Part shown: in pieces, positions 8,859 to 16,094 of the stretch
Numbering within the stretch: position 1 is the stretch's first letter
Layout: each line of letters begins with the position of its first letter
IMG/VR virus record: IMGVR_UViG_3300036770_007703
Span: 1-64,000 of that record
DNA from: a virus
DNA length: 64,000 nucleotides
Strand: one strand, 5' to 3'
Translations under genes and position numbers: made by a program
Notes under the pieces: generated by a model
The model's input: only the letters and a program-made list of their open reading frames with translations
The model's database searches: none
What the model was told of the DNA's origin: nothing

Positions 8859-9230
8859 ATGAGTATCAATCCAACTCGCATCAACAGTCTGCGAGCATTG
8901 CATGATCATGTGCTGGTCGAGGACATGGACTTTGGAGGCCGTCAACTGAGCTCGGGAATCATATTGCCCAGCGACAACGGCAAGAGTTCTGGCATACGTC
9001 CACGTTGGGGTCGTGTGTATGCAGTGGGGCCCGAACACCAGGATGTCACTGTGGGACAATGGATCTGCGTGGCACACGGTCGCTGGACTCGCGGCGTCAC
9101 CATCGAAGACAGCAGCGGGGTGAAAACCATCCGCAGGGTTGATCCCAATGACATCTTGCTGATCAGCGACGATCGGCCCAGCGATGATACCATGAGCGAT
9201 GCAGTGGTGGTGCCCGAACGCAGCCGTTGA
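8859..9230 (+). CDS. GroES/gp31-like co-chaperonin
   Basis: 123 residues. The opening 'L-R-A-L-H-D-H-V-L-V-E-D-M-D-F-G', then 'S-S-G-I-I-L-P-S-D-N-G', 'R-W-G-R-V-Y-A-V-G-P' and 'V-G-Q-W-I-C-V' match the Cpn10 beta-barrel with its mobile loop at about residues 22-45. In T4, gp31 replaces GroES so that host GroEL can fold the capsid protein; the same role is inferred. AAGGAG lies just upstream of the ATG. The stop overlaps the next ATG. The family call is secure; folding of the major head protein is inferred. Confidence 0.85.
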   Translation: MSINPTRINSLRALHDHVLVEDMDFGGRQLSSGIILPSDNGKSSGIRPRWGRVYAVGPEHQDVTVGQWICVAHGRWTRGVTIEDSSGVKTIRRVDPNDILLISDDRPSDDTMSDAVVVPERSR

Positions 9231-9457
9231 TGGGCTTCCACAAACCCAGCATAGAAGATGCTTATCAAGCGGTGCGTCGACTTTGTGGAGAAATCTCCAG
9301 TCCCTACAACGACGGTTACACCGCTTCCACTTGCAAACACGAACTCTATCTGCTAAAATGTTGGTTAGAAGACACTTATGCCAGTCTGCCCAATTTCACC
9401 AATGAAGCAGACTGGGAAAAACAACGATTGATGGATAAATTGCGAGACACAAAATGA
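9230..9457 (+). CDS. Small conserved T4-like protein
   Basis: 75 residues using ATG at 9230, which overlaps the upstream stop; an in-frame TTG three bases earlier is less likely. It contains 'S-T-C-K-H-E-L-Y-L-L-K-C-W-L-E-D-T-Y-A-S-L-P-N-F' and 'W-E-K-Q-R-L-M-D-K-L', a helical pattern I recognise from T4-like phage small proteins encoded next to replication genes. It overlaps the clamp loader gene by 4 nt. Function unknown. Confidence 0.65.
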   Translation: MGFHKPSIEDAYQAVRRLCGEISSPYNDGYTASTCKHELYLLKCWLEDTYASLPNFTNEADWEKQRLMDKLRDTK

Positions 9458-10374
9458 AACAACTCTGGACCGAAAAGTATCGCCCAGCCAAGTTAGATGA
9501 CTATGTTTTCCGTGACCAAGCACAAAAAAATCAAGTGGCAGGTTGGGTGCAATCGGGCGCCATCCCGCACCTGTTGTTTAGTGGTGCGCCGGGCGTGGGC
9601 AAGACCACCTTGGCCAAGATCTTGATCAATGAATTGGGCATCGACGACTACGATGTGCTAGAGATCAACGCCAGCCGTGAAAACTCGGTGGATACCATCC
9701 GCGACAAGATCACGGGATTCGTACAAACCATGCCGTTTGGTGCGTTCAAGGTGGTGTTGCTGGACGAGGCCGATTATATCAGTCCCAATGGCCAGGCCGC
9801 ACTGCGTGGCGTGATGGAAATGTATCACGCCAGTGCTAGATTCATTCTCACATGCAACTACCCAAATCGAGTGATCCCTGCTCTACACAGTCGATGCCAG
9901 GGCTTCCACATCGAACGAGTGGATGTCACTGAATTCACTGCTCGTGTGGCCACTGTGCTGGTCACCGAGGGCGTGGAATTCGATCTCGATGTCTTGGACA
10001 CTTATGTCAAAGCCACTTATCCCGATCTGCGCAAGTGCCTCAACATGTGCCAGATGAATTCCACGTCGGGTCAGTTGTCCCGACCACACGGTGATGAAGG
10101 CGGCAGCCAGGACTGGAAATTGTCGGCCGTGGATCTCTTCAAGAAAGGGCGTGTCACAGATGCCCGGCGCTTGATATGCTCGAACGTGAGACCCGATGAG
10201 ATGGAAGATCTCTTCCGCTGGATGTACGACAATCTAGAACTCTGGAGCCAGGATGTTGACAAACAAGACGAAGCCATCGTGATAATCCGCAATGGATTGG
10301 TGAACGTGCCCATGGTGGCTGATCAGGAGATCAATGTGTCTGCCACACTGATCGAATTGTGTCGTCTTAGATAA
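9454..10374 (+). CDS. 44: Clamp loader large subunit (gp44-like AAA+ ATPase)
   Basis: 306 residues, close to T4 gp44 (319). Walker A G-A-P-G-V-G-K-T at 44-51, Walker B V-V-L-L-D-E-A-D at 100-107, and the clamp-loader S-R-C arginine-finger motif at 146-148. The opening 'L-W-T-E-K-Y-R-P' is the RFC/gp44 signature. It loads the gp45 clamp (encoded at 45789) onto primer-template DNA using ATP. A small subunit (gp62) is not recognisable next to it, which is unusual relative to T4. Confidence 0.93.
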   Translation: MKQLWTEKYRPAKLDDYVFRDQAQKNQVAGWVQSGAIPHLLFSGAPGVGKTTLAKILINELGIDDYDVLEINASRENSVDTIRDKITGFVQTMPFGAFKVVLLDEADYISPNGQAALRGVMEMYHASARFILTCNYPNRVIPALHSRCQGFHIERVDVTEFTARVATVLVTEGVEFDLDVLDTYVKATYPDLRKCLNMCQMNSTSGQLSRPHGDEGGSQDWKLSAVDLFKKGRVTDARRLICSNVRPDEMEDLFRWMYDNLELWSQDVDKQDEAIVIIRNGLVNVPMVADQEINVSATLIELCRLR

Positions 10375-10383
10375 CCAAAGATT

Positions 10384-10650
10384 ATGCGATATCTCATAGT
10401 AAACTATTACCAAAAGCCTTCGGGACAAATGGACGAAGTGGTGCAGATTTCCAAACGCACCCGCAACAGTGATTTACAGTCCGCTGGTGTGATCCTGGAT
10501 TTCAAAACACAACAAGTGCTCAAATGCAGTGTCAACGGGCAGGTGGGAGATCGTGATTGGACACGAGTGCGAGATTTTTACAATCAGCATTATCCCGAGA
10601 TCGTGTCCCAACTGGAAAAAGTCAATGAAAAGCAAGATAATCCTGGTTGA
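10384..10650 (+). CDS. Small conserved T4-like protein downstream of clamp loader
   Basis: 88 residues. The pattern 'M-R-Y-L-I-V-N-Y-Y-x-K-P-x-G-x-x-D-E-V-V', 'D-L-Q-x-x-x-V-I-L-D-F-K-x-Q-x-V-x-K-C' and a helical C-terminus ('F-Y-N-Q-H-Y-P-E-I-V-S-Q-L-E') is shared with small proteins of T4-like marine phages. Its position after gp44 suggests a replication-time product. It overlaps the HAD phosphatase gene by 26 nt. Function unknown. Confidence 0.65.
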   Translation: MRYLIVNYYQKPSGQMDEVVQISKRTRNSDLQSAGVILDFKTQQVLKCSVNGQVGDRDWTRVRDFYNQHYPEIVSQLEKVNEKQDNPG

Positions 10651-11251
10651 TGCCGACGGTGTACTCCTGGACTGGGAGTATGCGTTCGATATCTATCTCC
10701 GCACACACGGGTTCAACAAAGTAGAGGGCGGCAATCTCAAGTACGACATCGGCAAACGCTACGGCATCGATCGAGATCAAGGCAAAAGACTGATCAAGAT
10801 CTTCAATGAATCAGCTCACATCGGATTCTTGCCACCCTTGCGCGATGCCATGTACTATGTAAAACGCTTGCACGAAGAGCATGGCTATGTGTTCCACTGC
10901 ATCACCAGCCTTAGCCGCGACGAAGACGCCCAAGAATTGCGCAGGATGAATCTCCGCAAACTGTTTGGTGAAACCGCGTTTGAAAAATTTGTTTTCTTGG
11001 ACACCGGTGCCGACAAAGACGATGCCTTGCTGCCTTATCGTGGGTCGGGGCTGTGGTGGATCGAGGACAAGATCGTGAACTGCCAAACCGGGTTGGCCTT
11101 GGGTCTGCGTCCCTTGCTCATGGAGCACGGACACAACATGGACTACGAGGATGACAACATCCCCCGTGTGCGCAACTGGCGCGAGATCTACGAAATCGTC
11201 ACCGGGCAGCGCGACGAACTGGCGGCCACTGCCCCGATGACAACGTTCTAA
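10625..11251 (+). CDS. HAD-superfamily phosphatase / 5'-nucleotidase-like
   Basis: 208 residues from ATG at 10625; an upstream in-frame extension exists but would overlap the previous gene heavily. HAD motif I 'V-D-A-D-G-V-L-L-D-W' at residues 8-17 (nucleophile Asp9, Asp11). Motif II-like 'C-I-T-S-L-S' near residue 98, and an acidic motif 'W-W-I-E-D-K' near 143. These fit a nucleotidase-type HAD enzyme acting on small phosphorylated molecules. Substrate unknown. It meets phoH tail to tail with a 4 nt overlap of stop regions, leaving no room for a terminator. Confidence 0.75.
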   Translation: MKSKIILVDADGVLLDWEYAFDIYLRTHGFNKVEGGNLKYDIGKRYGIDRDQGKRLIKIFNESAHIGFLPPLRDAMYYVKRLHEEHGYVFHCITSLSRDEDAQELRRMNLRKLFGETAFEKFVFLDTGADKDDALLPYRGSGLWWIEDKIVNCQTGLALGLRPLLMEHGHNMDYEDDNIPRVRNWREIYEIVTGQRDELAATAPMTTF

Positions 11252-11985
11252 GAGTACATTTCTAGAACTTTTTCGATGATGGGGTGACGTTGCACGTCGT
11301 TGGACCCTAATCGGCAGATACGTAGGCCGTCATACCTTTGCTTTTCCAATCTCGCAGCAAGGTCGATCAAGCCATTGTTGGCAACTGTTCGATCCGTTTG
11401 TTCAACGTCACCCGTGACCACTATCCTCGAACCTTCGCCGATTCGAGTCAGTAACATTTTCATCTGATTGGGCGTGGCATTTTGCATCTCGTCGGCCACG
11501 ATCCAAGCTCGCTTGAAGGTGCGTCCACGCATGAACGCCAGGGGCGAAATCTCGATGATTTCTTCCTCGATGAGGCGCACTACTTCGCGAGGGTGATAGA
11601 ATTCTTTCATGATGTCCAGCAAGGGGCGGGTCCAGGGTTCCATTTTACGCACTAGATCCCCGGGAAGGAAACCGTGTTTTTCATCTTCCACGCCCACGGC
11701 TGGACGTGTGAGTATGATACGGTCCACTGCTCCCATGCGCAAATCTCGCATGGCAGCCATCATGGCTAGATAGCTTTTACCGGTACCAGCTGGTCCTAAC
11801 ACCACTGTGGCCACGGCAGCGGGATCCAAGAGATTCACGATCAGTTGTTCTTGACCGCGTGTCTTGGGCCTTAGCTCGATGTGCCGGGATTTTCTAGCTT
11901 GGTTGAAGTCTATGGTGTTTTCTTGCTGGGGCTCTTGCTGATATTGCTGGCGGCGCTGCGCCTTGGTTCCACGTGCTCTGCTCAA
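11248..11985 (-). CDS. phoH: PhoH-like ATPase, only minus-strand gene; TTG start
   Basis: 245 residues. Walker A 'G-P-A-G-T-G-K-S' at about 64-71, 'I-L-T-R-P-A-V' and 'E-K-H-G-F-L-P-G-D' characteristic of PhoH, and Walker B-like 'W-I-V-A-D-E-M-Q-N' with 'V-T-G-D-V-E-Q-T-D'. PhoH is common in marine phages; its role is unclear (RNA/phosphate-stress metabolism is proposed for bacteria). I place the start at TTG 11985 because AAAGGAGG lies 6 nt upstream. An in-frame ATG at 12012 lies only 3 nt after a TAAATA core on the same strand, too close for a leadered start. Confidence 0.9.
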   Translation of the reverse strand: MSRARGTKAQRRQQYQQEPQQENTIDFNQARKSRHIELRPKTRGQEQLIVNLLDPAAVATVVLGPAGTGKSYLAMMAAMRDLRMGAVDRIILTRPAVGVEDEKHGFLPGDLVRKMEPWTRPLLDIMKEFYHPREVVRLIEEEIIEISPLAFMRGRTFKRAWIVADEMQNATPNQMKMLLTRIGEGSRIVVTGDVEQTDRTVANNGLIDLAARLEKQRYDGLRICRLGSNDVQRHPIIEKVLEMYS

Positions 11986-11991
11986 GTTGAT

Positions 11992-11999
11992 CCTCCTTT
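11992..11999 (-). promoter_or_regulatory. Strong Shine-Dalgarno deciding the phoH TTG start
   Basis: The minus strand reads AAAGGAGG, six bases before TTG at 11985. This favours TTG over the in-frame ATG at 12012. Confidence 0.65.
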
Positions 12000-12015
12000 G
12001 AACGTGTTGCATAGA

Positions 12016-12021
12016 TATTTA
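12016..12021 (-). promoter_or_regulatory. Late promoter core for phoH (minus strand TAAATA)
   Basis: On the minus strand CTAAATATCT precedes the phoH region. If it acts as a T4-type late promoter, transcription begins about 6 nt downstream and gives a short leader containing the AAAGGAGG. It is the only late core found pointing left. Confidence 0.5.
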
Positions 12022-12128
12022 GGTGAACCCGATCCAGAGAAATCTAGAAGTGTTTTGAGCGTAGAATCTGTATAAGTAAAAGACTGGGTTGACTATCACT
12101 GCTAAAATCCCAATCACACACACGCGGA

Positions 12129-12134
12129 TAAATA
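12129..12134 (+). promoter_or_regulatory. Late promoter core, leaderless type
   Basis: TAAATA ends 5 nt before ATG 12140, with no Shine-Dalgarno between. It shares CACGCGGATAAATA with the core at 32119. The 12022-12128 stretch between the divergent phoH and 12140 genes shows nothing else I can name. Confidence 0.6.
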
Positions 12135-12139
12135 ATTGC

Positions 12140-12718
12140 ATGGACAAAGATCTGTTTAAAAATCACGAAGACTACTGGATGGTGTCGGACAACATCCGAA
12201 AACTGTATCTCAGTGAAGGCAGCATCGTGAGTCTCTTGGATTTCGAGCGTGTGCTGGACGAGCTTGATCTCTATGCTTTCAAAAACTGGCAGTTGGGCGA
12301 ATTGGTGCAAGGTCCCGTGATCAATAGATACACCGTGACCTGCACTTTTATGTGGCCAGAAAAACTCATGCCCGATCCCCGCGGCGGTCGCCGACTGTTG
12401 CCATTTGACTGCAAGATATCGTATCGTCGCACCAAGATAAAAATACCTGTCAAGATCGAAGATCCCGATGACTTTGTGCCCGGCACACACAAAGCAAGAT
12501 TGATAGAAAAATCGGTTTGGTTGGTAGAGATCGAGATGCCCAAGCGCCTCATGAATGACATACGCACGGGATCGGTGGAACTGGAAGATCAAGACATTGA
12601 TCTAGCCGAACTTGATGCGGCCTATGAAGAAGATCTGGATCAGAAAGAATATCGCGAGCAAGATGCCGACGCTCAATCTCCCGAACAAGGACAGCAAAAT
12701 GTTCCAGCCACTATCTGA
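12140..12718 (+). CDS. Conserved T4-like phage protein, unknown function
   Basis: 192 residues from ATG 12140, chosen because a late core sits 5 nt upstream and upstream in-frame codons lie in the intergenic gap. It has mixed alpha/beta character ('G-P-V-I-N-R-Y-T-V-T-C-T-F' beta segment resembling 'L-I-N-R-Y-S-V-S-L-V-F' in the gene at 7219, so the two may be distant relatives). The last 45 residues are strongly acidic. It overlaps the next gene by 20 nt. Function unknown. Confidence 0.65.
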   Translation: MDKDLFKNHEDYWMVSDNIRKLYLSEGSIVSLLDFERVLDELDLYAFKNWQLGELVQGPVINRYTVTCTFMWPEKLMPDPRGGRRLLPFDCKISYRRTKIKIPVKIEDPDDFVPGTHKARLIEKSVWLVEIEMPKRLMNDIRTGSVELEDQDIDLAELDAAYEEDLDQKEYREQDADAQSPEQGQQNVPATI

Positions 12719-13238
12719 AGCCCTAGAATACAAAGACATGGAAGGCATGATCAAGCCCACCATACACGTGGACGAATTCTCGGCCAAGATGGGCGACGAC
12801 GATGACATCATCGTGATCAGCTTTTTCGTACGAGATCGACAGGCCGCAGCAGATCTCGCAGACTGGTTTGAAAAAGGCTATGACTGGGTGCTGGATGCTG
12901 ACACATCACCGGGCGAAATCAAACCCGGACGTTATCTTGTGTATATCGAAATGCGTCGCCGCAGCTCGATAGGTCGACATCTCCAGACCATGATCGAAGA
13001 TCTCAACACCTTGACCGAGCTCGAGCCCAACGAATGGCTCATGCACTATGAGGATTCTGAAACACCGTTCACGGTGGAAAACTTTGACCGCATCGTGCCA
13101 CTCAGTCCCAAAGAATACCGAGCTCGACGCGAGACCGATCTCAACGAAGTGCGCATAGCAGCCGGCTTGCCCACTCATCGCATCTATGATCAACGCGATG
13201 CTGATCTACGGAAACTGCAAAGCGCCGCGGGATTCTAG
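12699..13238 (+). CDS. Conserved phage protein, unknown function
   Basis: 179 residues from ATG 12699, with AAGG upstream. The visible layout is an acidic 'D-D-D-D-I-I-V-I-S-F-F-V' strand near residue 30, 'G-R-Y-L-V-Y-I-E-M-R-R-R' near 75, and a charged helical C-terminus. It pairs with the upstream gene by overlap. No known motif is recognised. Confidence 0.6.
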   Translation: MFQPLSEALEYKDMEGMIKPTIHVDEFSAKMGDDDDIIVISFFVRDRQAAADLADWFEKGYDWVLDADTSPGEIKPGRYLVYIEMRRRSSIGRHLQTMIEDLNTLTELEPNEWLMHYEDSETPFTVENFDRIVPLSPKEYRARRETDLNEVRIAAGLPTHRIYDQRDADLRKLQSAAGF

Positions 13239-13250
13239 CACATCAACCCA

Positions 13251-13901
13251 ATGAAGCTCAAGAGTTTTGGGTGCAGTTTTATCTTTGGTACCGATTTATG
13301 CGACATCGCGCACAGCACACATCAAGCTCTGCCCAGCAAATTGACTTGGCCGGCGCTGGTGGCACAACGACTCGAACTTGAATATTGCTGTTATGCCCGT
13401 CCCGGGGCCGGAAACCTGCGCATAGCAGAAAATGTGTTGGCACACGCTGCCAGCGGCGAACATGATTTGTTCGTGATCGGATGGACCTGGATCGATAGAT
13501 TTGACTACACCGACACCGAAGATCGCTGGCACACGTTGTTGCCCAATGACACAGGATCAGTGGCACGCACCTATTATCGTGATTTACACAGCCAGTATCG
13601 CGACAAACTCACCAATCTCATAATCATGCGCGACACTGTGTCAGTGTTGGAAAAACATGGCATACCCTATGTGATGACCTGCATGGACGAGCTGATAATG
13701 GAACAAAAGTGGCATGCCACCACAGCCGTGACCCAAGCCCAGGATTTCCTTGGTGCTAGATTGAGCGATTTTGACGGCACCAATTTCTTGGGCTGGAGCG
13801 AACGACAAGGATTTGACATCAGTGCCACCATGCATCCCTTGGAGCAGGCACATCGTGCTGCGGCAGATTTAATGTTAGCGTCATGTCAAGCAAGACTCTG
13901 A
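13251..13901 (+). CDS. SGNH/GDSL hydrolase-like protein (paralog 1)
   Basis: 216 residues. Block I 'S-F-G-C-S-F-I-F-G' at residues 4-12 places Ser8 as the candidate nucleophile. 'A-R-P-G-A-G-N-L-R-I-A-E' near 45-56 is the Gly/Asn oxyanion region. 'I-G-W-T-W-I-D-R-F' follows, and 'M-H-P-L-E-Q-A-H' near 198 supplies candidate His residues. SGNH proteins hydrolyse or transfer acyl groups, often acetyl on sugars. It is one of five such proteins in the window. Substrate unknown. Confidence 0.65.
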   Translation: MKLKSFGCSFIFGTDLCDIAHSTHQALPSKLTWPALVAQRLELEYCCYARPGAGNLRIAENVLAHAASGEHDLFVIGWTWIDRFDYTDTEDRWHTLLPNDTGSVARTYYRDLHSQYRDKLTNLIIMRDTVSVLEKHGIPYVMTCMDELIMEQKWHATTAVTQAQDFLGARLSDFDGTNFLGWSERQGFDISATMHPLEQAHRAAADLMLASCQARL

Positions 13902-13905
13902 ATGC

Positions 13906-13925
13906 TAAATATCCGGGTAAAGGAG
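13906..13925 (+). promoter_or_regulatory. Late promoter core and Shine-Dalgarno of the lysis gene
   Basis: TAAATA at 13906-13911, then AAAGGAG at 13919-13925, 6 nt before ATG 13932. The leader would be very short but includes the ribosome site. Confidence 0.6.
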
Positions 13926-13931
13926 ACTATT

Positions 13932-14396
13932 ATGCAACTCACCCAAAATTTCAGTCTGGCCGAGATGGTCAAAAGCGAAACTGCACTGCGTCGCGGTCTA
14001 GACAACACACCCGGTGATACCGAGATTGAAAATCTACGCACATTATGCGAGCAAGTGTTACAACCCTTGCGTGATGCCTATGGACGAGGCATCAAAGTAA
14101 ACTCGGGATTCCGCCACCCCGACGTCAACGCTGCCGTGGGCGGTAGCCGCACATCGGACCACTGCAAGGGCATGGCCGCTGACATCGAGATTCCTGGAGT
14201 CCCCAACTATGACTTGGCTGCATATATTGAGCAATATTTTGATTTCACTCAACTTATTCTTGAGTTTTATACTCCTGGTATACCCGACTCGGGTTGGGTA
14301 CACGTCAGCTACGACCCCAACAACCTCAAAAAGCAGGTCATGACAGCCATGCGCGAAAACGGCAAGACTGTTTACAAACAAGGATTGATAGCCTGA
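13932..14396 (+). CDS. M15-family zinc endopeptidase (endolysin)
   Basis: 154 residues from ATG 13932 (strong Shine-Dalgarno upstream). Motifs of peptidase M15_3: 'I-K-V-N-S-G-F-R-H-P-D-V-N', 'S-x-x-S-D-H-C-K-G-M-A-A-D' (zinc His and Asp of H-x6-D) and 'G-W-V-H-V-S-Y' (third zinc His). It cleaves peptide cross-links of the cell wall. No signal peptide is seen, so export needs the holin. It is followed by spanin-like and lipoprotein genes, which supports a lysis role. Confidence 0.85.
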   Translation: MQLTQNFSLAEMVKSETALRRGLDNTPGDTEIENLRTLCEQVLQPLRDAYGRGIKVNSGFRHPDVNAAVGGSRTSDHCKGMAADIEIPGVPNYDLAAYIEQYFDFTQLILEFYTPGIPDSGWVHVSYDPNNLKKQVMTAMRENGKTVYKQGLIA

Positions 14397-14397
14397 C

Positions 14398-15048
14398 ATG
14401 ATCGGCATCGGTGGTGCCATCAAGGCCATATCAGCATTGTTGATCGTGGCCATCATAGCCGCAGGCGGGTGGTACATCACCGGCCTGCGAGCCGATCTAG
14501 CCATAAGCCAATCCAACGAAGTCAAGCTGCGAGAAGGCATCGAAGAGCAACAACGACTCATGGAAAAGATGCGTGTAGACATCGCGGCCATACAGCGTGC
14601 CAATAATCAGCTCAATGAAACCATCAAACGCCAGGCCGAGGATGTCACGGCACTGACAAAGAAATTCAGCCAGGATCGACAAGGCAATGCCCGAGATTTT
14701 GGTGAGTTTGCCAGTACCAAGCCCGAGTTGGTGCAAAATCTAGTGAATCGTGGCACCAAAAATGCCTATCGCTGCATGGAGATCGCATCAGGTTCACCGC
14801 TCACAGACGAAGAGCGGTCGGCCACTACCCGAGACAAAATCAACCGCGAATGTCCCAGCATCGCCAATCCCAATTATCGCGGTGGTGCCTTGGATGCTGT
14901 GGTAAAGTCGGCCGAGCGTGCGAGCGAACCTGTTCGGCCCGCCACGGTTGAAACAGTGGCACCAAAAACAGAGAGCGCACCTGCTGCTCCGGTACGCACA
15001 GCACCGCCCCCGCCAGTGCGACCACCTCCGCCGGGAGCCAAGAAATGA
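14398..15048 (+). CDS. Inner-membrane spanin-like protein (Rz type)
   Basis: 216 residues. One N-terminal transmembrane helix (about 6-29), then a long charged coiled coil (about 40-100), a region with two Cys (near 125 and 148), and a Pro/Ala-rich tail (180-216). This layout, directly after the endolysin and overlapping a lipoprotein gene by 4 nt, fits an i-spanin that bridges the periplasm. The assignment rests on topology and context, since spanins are poorly conserved in sequence. Confidence 0.6.
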   Translation: MIGIGGAIKAISALLIVAIIAAGGWYITGLRADLAISQSNEVKLREGIEEQQRLMEKMRVDIAAIQRANNQLNETIKRQAEDVTALTKKFSQDRQGNARDFGEFASTKPELVQNLVNRGTKNAYRCMEIASGSPLTDEERSATTRDKINRECPSIANPNYRGGALDAVVKSAERASEPVRPATVETVAPKTESAPAAPVRTAPPPPVRPPPPGAKK

Positions 15049-15440
15049 TGCACAAGTTGATGACGATGGCTGTGTTGGTGCTGGCATTGCCAGGCTGCGC
15101 TGTGTTGCCCAACATCTGGGGCAAGTCCACAGAGCCGGTGGTGATAAAAAAAGAAGAAGTGGCTCGCACACCTTTGAACTTGCCCGACCCCGGTGCTCTC
15201 AAAACCACACCAGTGACTTGGATCGTGGTGACTCCTGAAAACATCAATCGTGTTTGGGAAGAGTTGCGCAACAAAAAAGCCGATCTAGTGTTGTTTGCTC
15301 TCACCGACGATGGTTACGAACAACTTTCCATAGATTTCGCACAGATCCGCAACTTCATCGAACAACAACGTCAAGTGATCGTGGAATATCGACGCTATTA
15401 CGAACCCGCCAAACCCGATCCCAAGGAAAGTAAAAAATGA
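15045..15440 (+). CDS. Outer-membrane lipoprotein in lysis cassette, possible o-spanin
   Basis: 131 residues. Signal peptide with lipobox 'L-A-L-P-G-C' (Cys19; start 15045, or 15048 one codon later). The mature part contains 'L-N-L-P-D-P-x-x-L-K-T-T-P-V-T-W-I-V-V-T-P-E-N' and 'V-L-F-A-L-T-D-D-G-Y-E', a pattern I recall from small phage proteins next to lysis genes. Overlap with the spanin-like gene suggests it is the o-spanin partner; size is larger than a classical Rz1, so a separate envelope role remains possible. Confidence 0.6.
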   Translation: MMHKLMTMAVLVLALPGCAVLPNIWGKSTEPVVIKKEEVARTPLNLPDPGALKTTPVTWIVVTPENINRVWEELRNKKADLVLFALTDDGYEQLSIDFAQIRNFIEQQRQVIVEYRRYYEPAKPDPKESKK

Positions 15441-15835
15441 AAAAATTTTTCGTGATCTCAGTGCTGGCACTATCAATGTCTGGTTGTGCAGCCATCAAAG
15501 ACCAAATACCAAGTTTTTGGGACGACAATCAAAGTGCCAGCATAGTCAGCGTGCGCCAGCATGTAGAAAACATCGATTGCGCCAAACCACAGGCACCGCA
15601 AGTGATGACCATCTCTCAGAACATACGTTGGTTCCAGCTCTACAGCGAAAGCAAGGGCAGTCTGCAGAAAGATGTGCTGCGAGTGGTGGATCCCATGAGC
15701 AAGACCGTGGCCGATTGGCAATCCCGGCTGGATCAACAAGCCGAGGCGCCATCCCGGGCCTACTGCGAAATCAAGAAAAAACTCTTGACAGCGCAGTCAA
15801 AACTGGCGGCCCAGGCAGTGCTGGGACGTTATTGA
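15437..15835 (+). CDS. Second lipoprotein in lysis cassette
   Basis: 132 residues. Signal peptide with lipobox 'L-S-M-S-G-C' (Cys17). The mature region is helical and charged, with Cys near 43 and 111. It overlaps the preceding lipoprotein gene by 4 nt. Two consecutive lipoproteins after an endolysin and an i-spanin-like gene are unusual; this one could be the true o-spanin, or an envelope-modifying exclusion factor. Confidence 0.55.
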   Translation: MKKFFVISVLALSMSGCAAIKDQIPSFWDDNQSASIVSVRQHVENIDCAKPQAPQVMTISQNIRWFQLYSESKGSLQKDVLRVVDPMSKTVADWQSRLDQQAEAPSRAYCEIKKKLLTAQSKLAAQAVLGRY

Positions 15836-16093
15836 ATGATAAATCCCGAAAGGTTCGAAAAAATGGAAGCATTGAGAGAAATGTTGGGCTGTGGCCATGG
15901 TTGGGCTGAGGAGCGTGCTCGCATCGCGCTAGAGATCACTGATCAGTATCATCAGCAAGCCATCAGTCGCGACGAATATGTAGAGCTGTTGGAAGATCTC
16001 ATCCGTACCGATGAACTGGATGTGGAAGCCAACGATGTGGCCGTGCGCGGCATGCTTGTGACCGGTGTCATGGGATTGATTTCGGTGGCCTGA
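15836..16093 (+). CDS. Small hypothetical protein with hydrophobic C-terminus
   Basis: 85 residues starting one base after the lipoprotein stop. The helical, acidic body is followed by a hydrophobic end ('M-L-V-T-G-V-M-G-L-I-S-V-A') that might be a tail anchor. Position within the lysis cassette makes a lysis-related role possible. No recognisable family. Confidence 0.55.
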   Translation: MINPERFEKMEALREMLGCGHGWAEERARIALEITDQYHQQAISRDEYVELLEDLIRTDELDVEANDVAVRGMLVTGVMGLISVA

Positions 16094-16094
16094 T

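Noticed and set aside
11248-11254. Terminator between the HAD gene and phoH
   Set aside because: The two stops overlap by 4 nt and no hairpin with a T-run is present.
15785-15790. TTGACA before the small gene at 15836
   Set aside because: No -10 element exists at a workable spacing.
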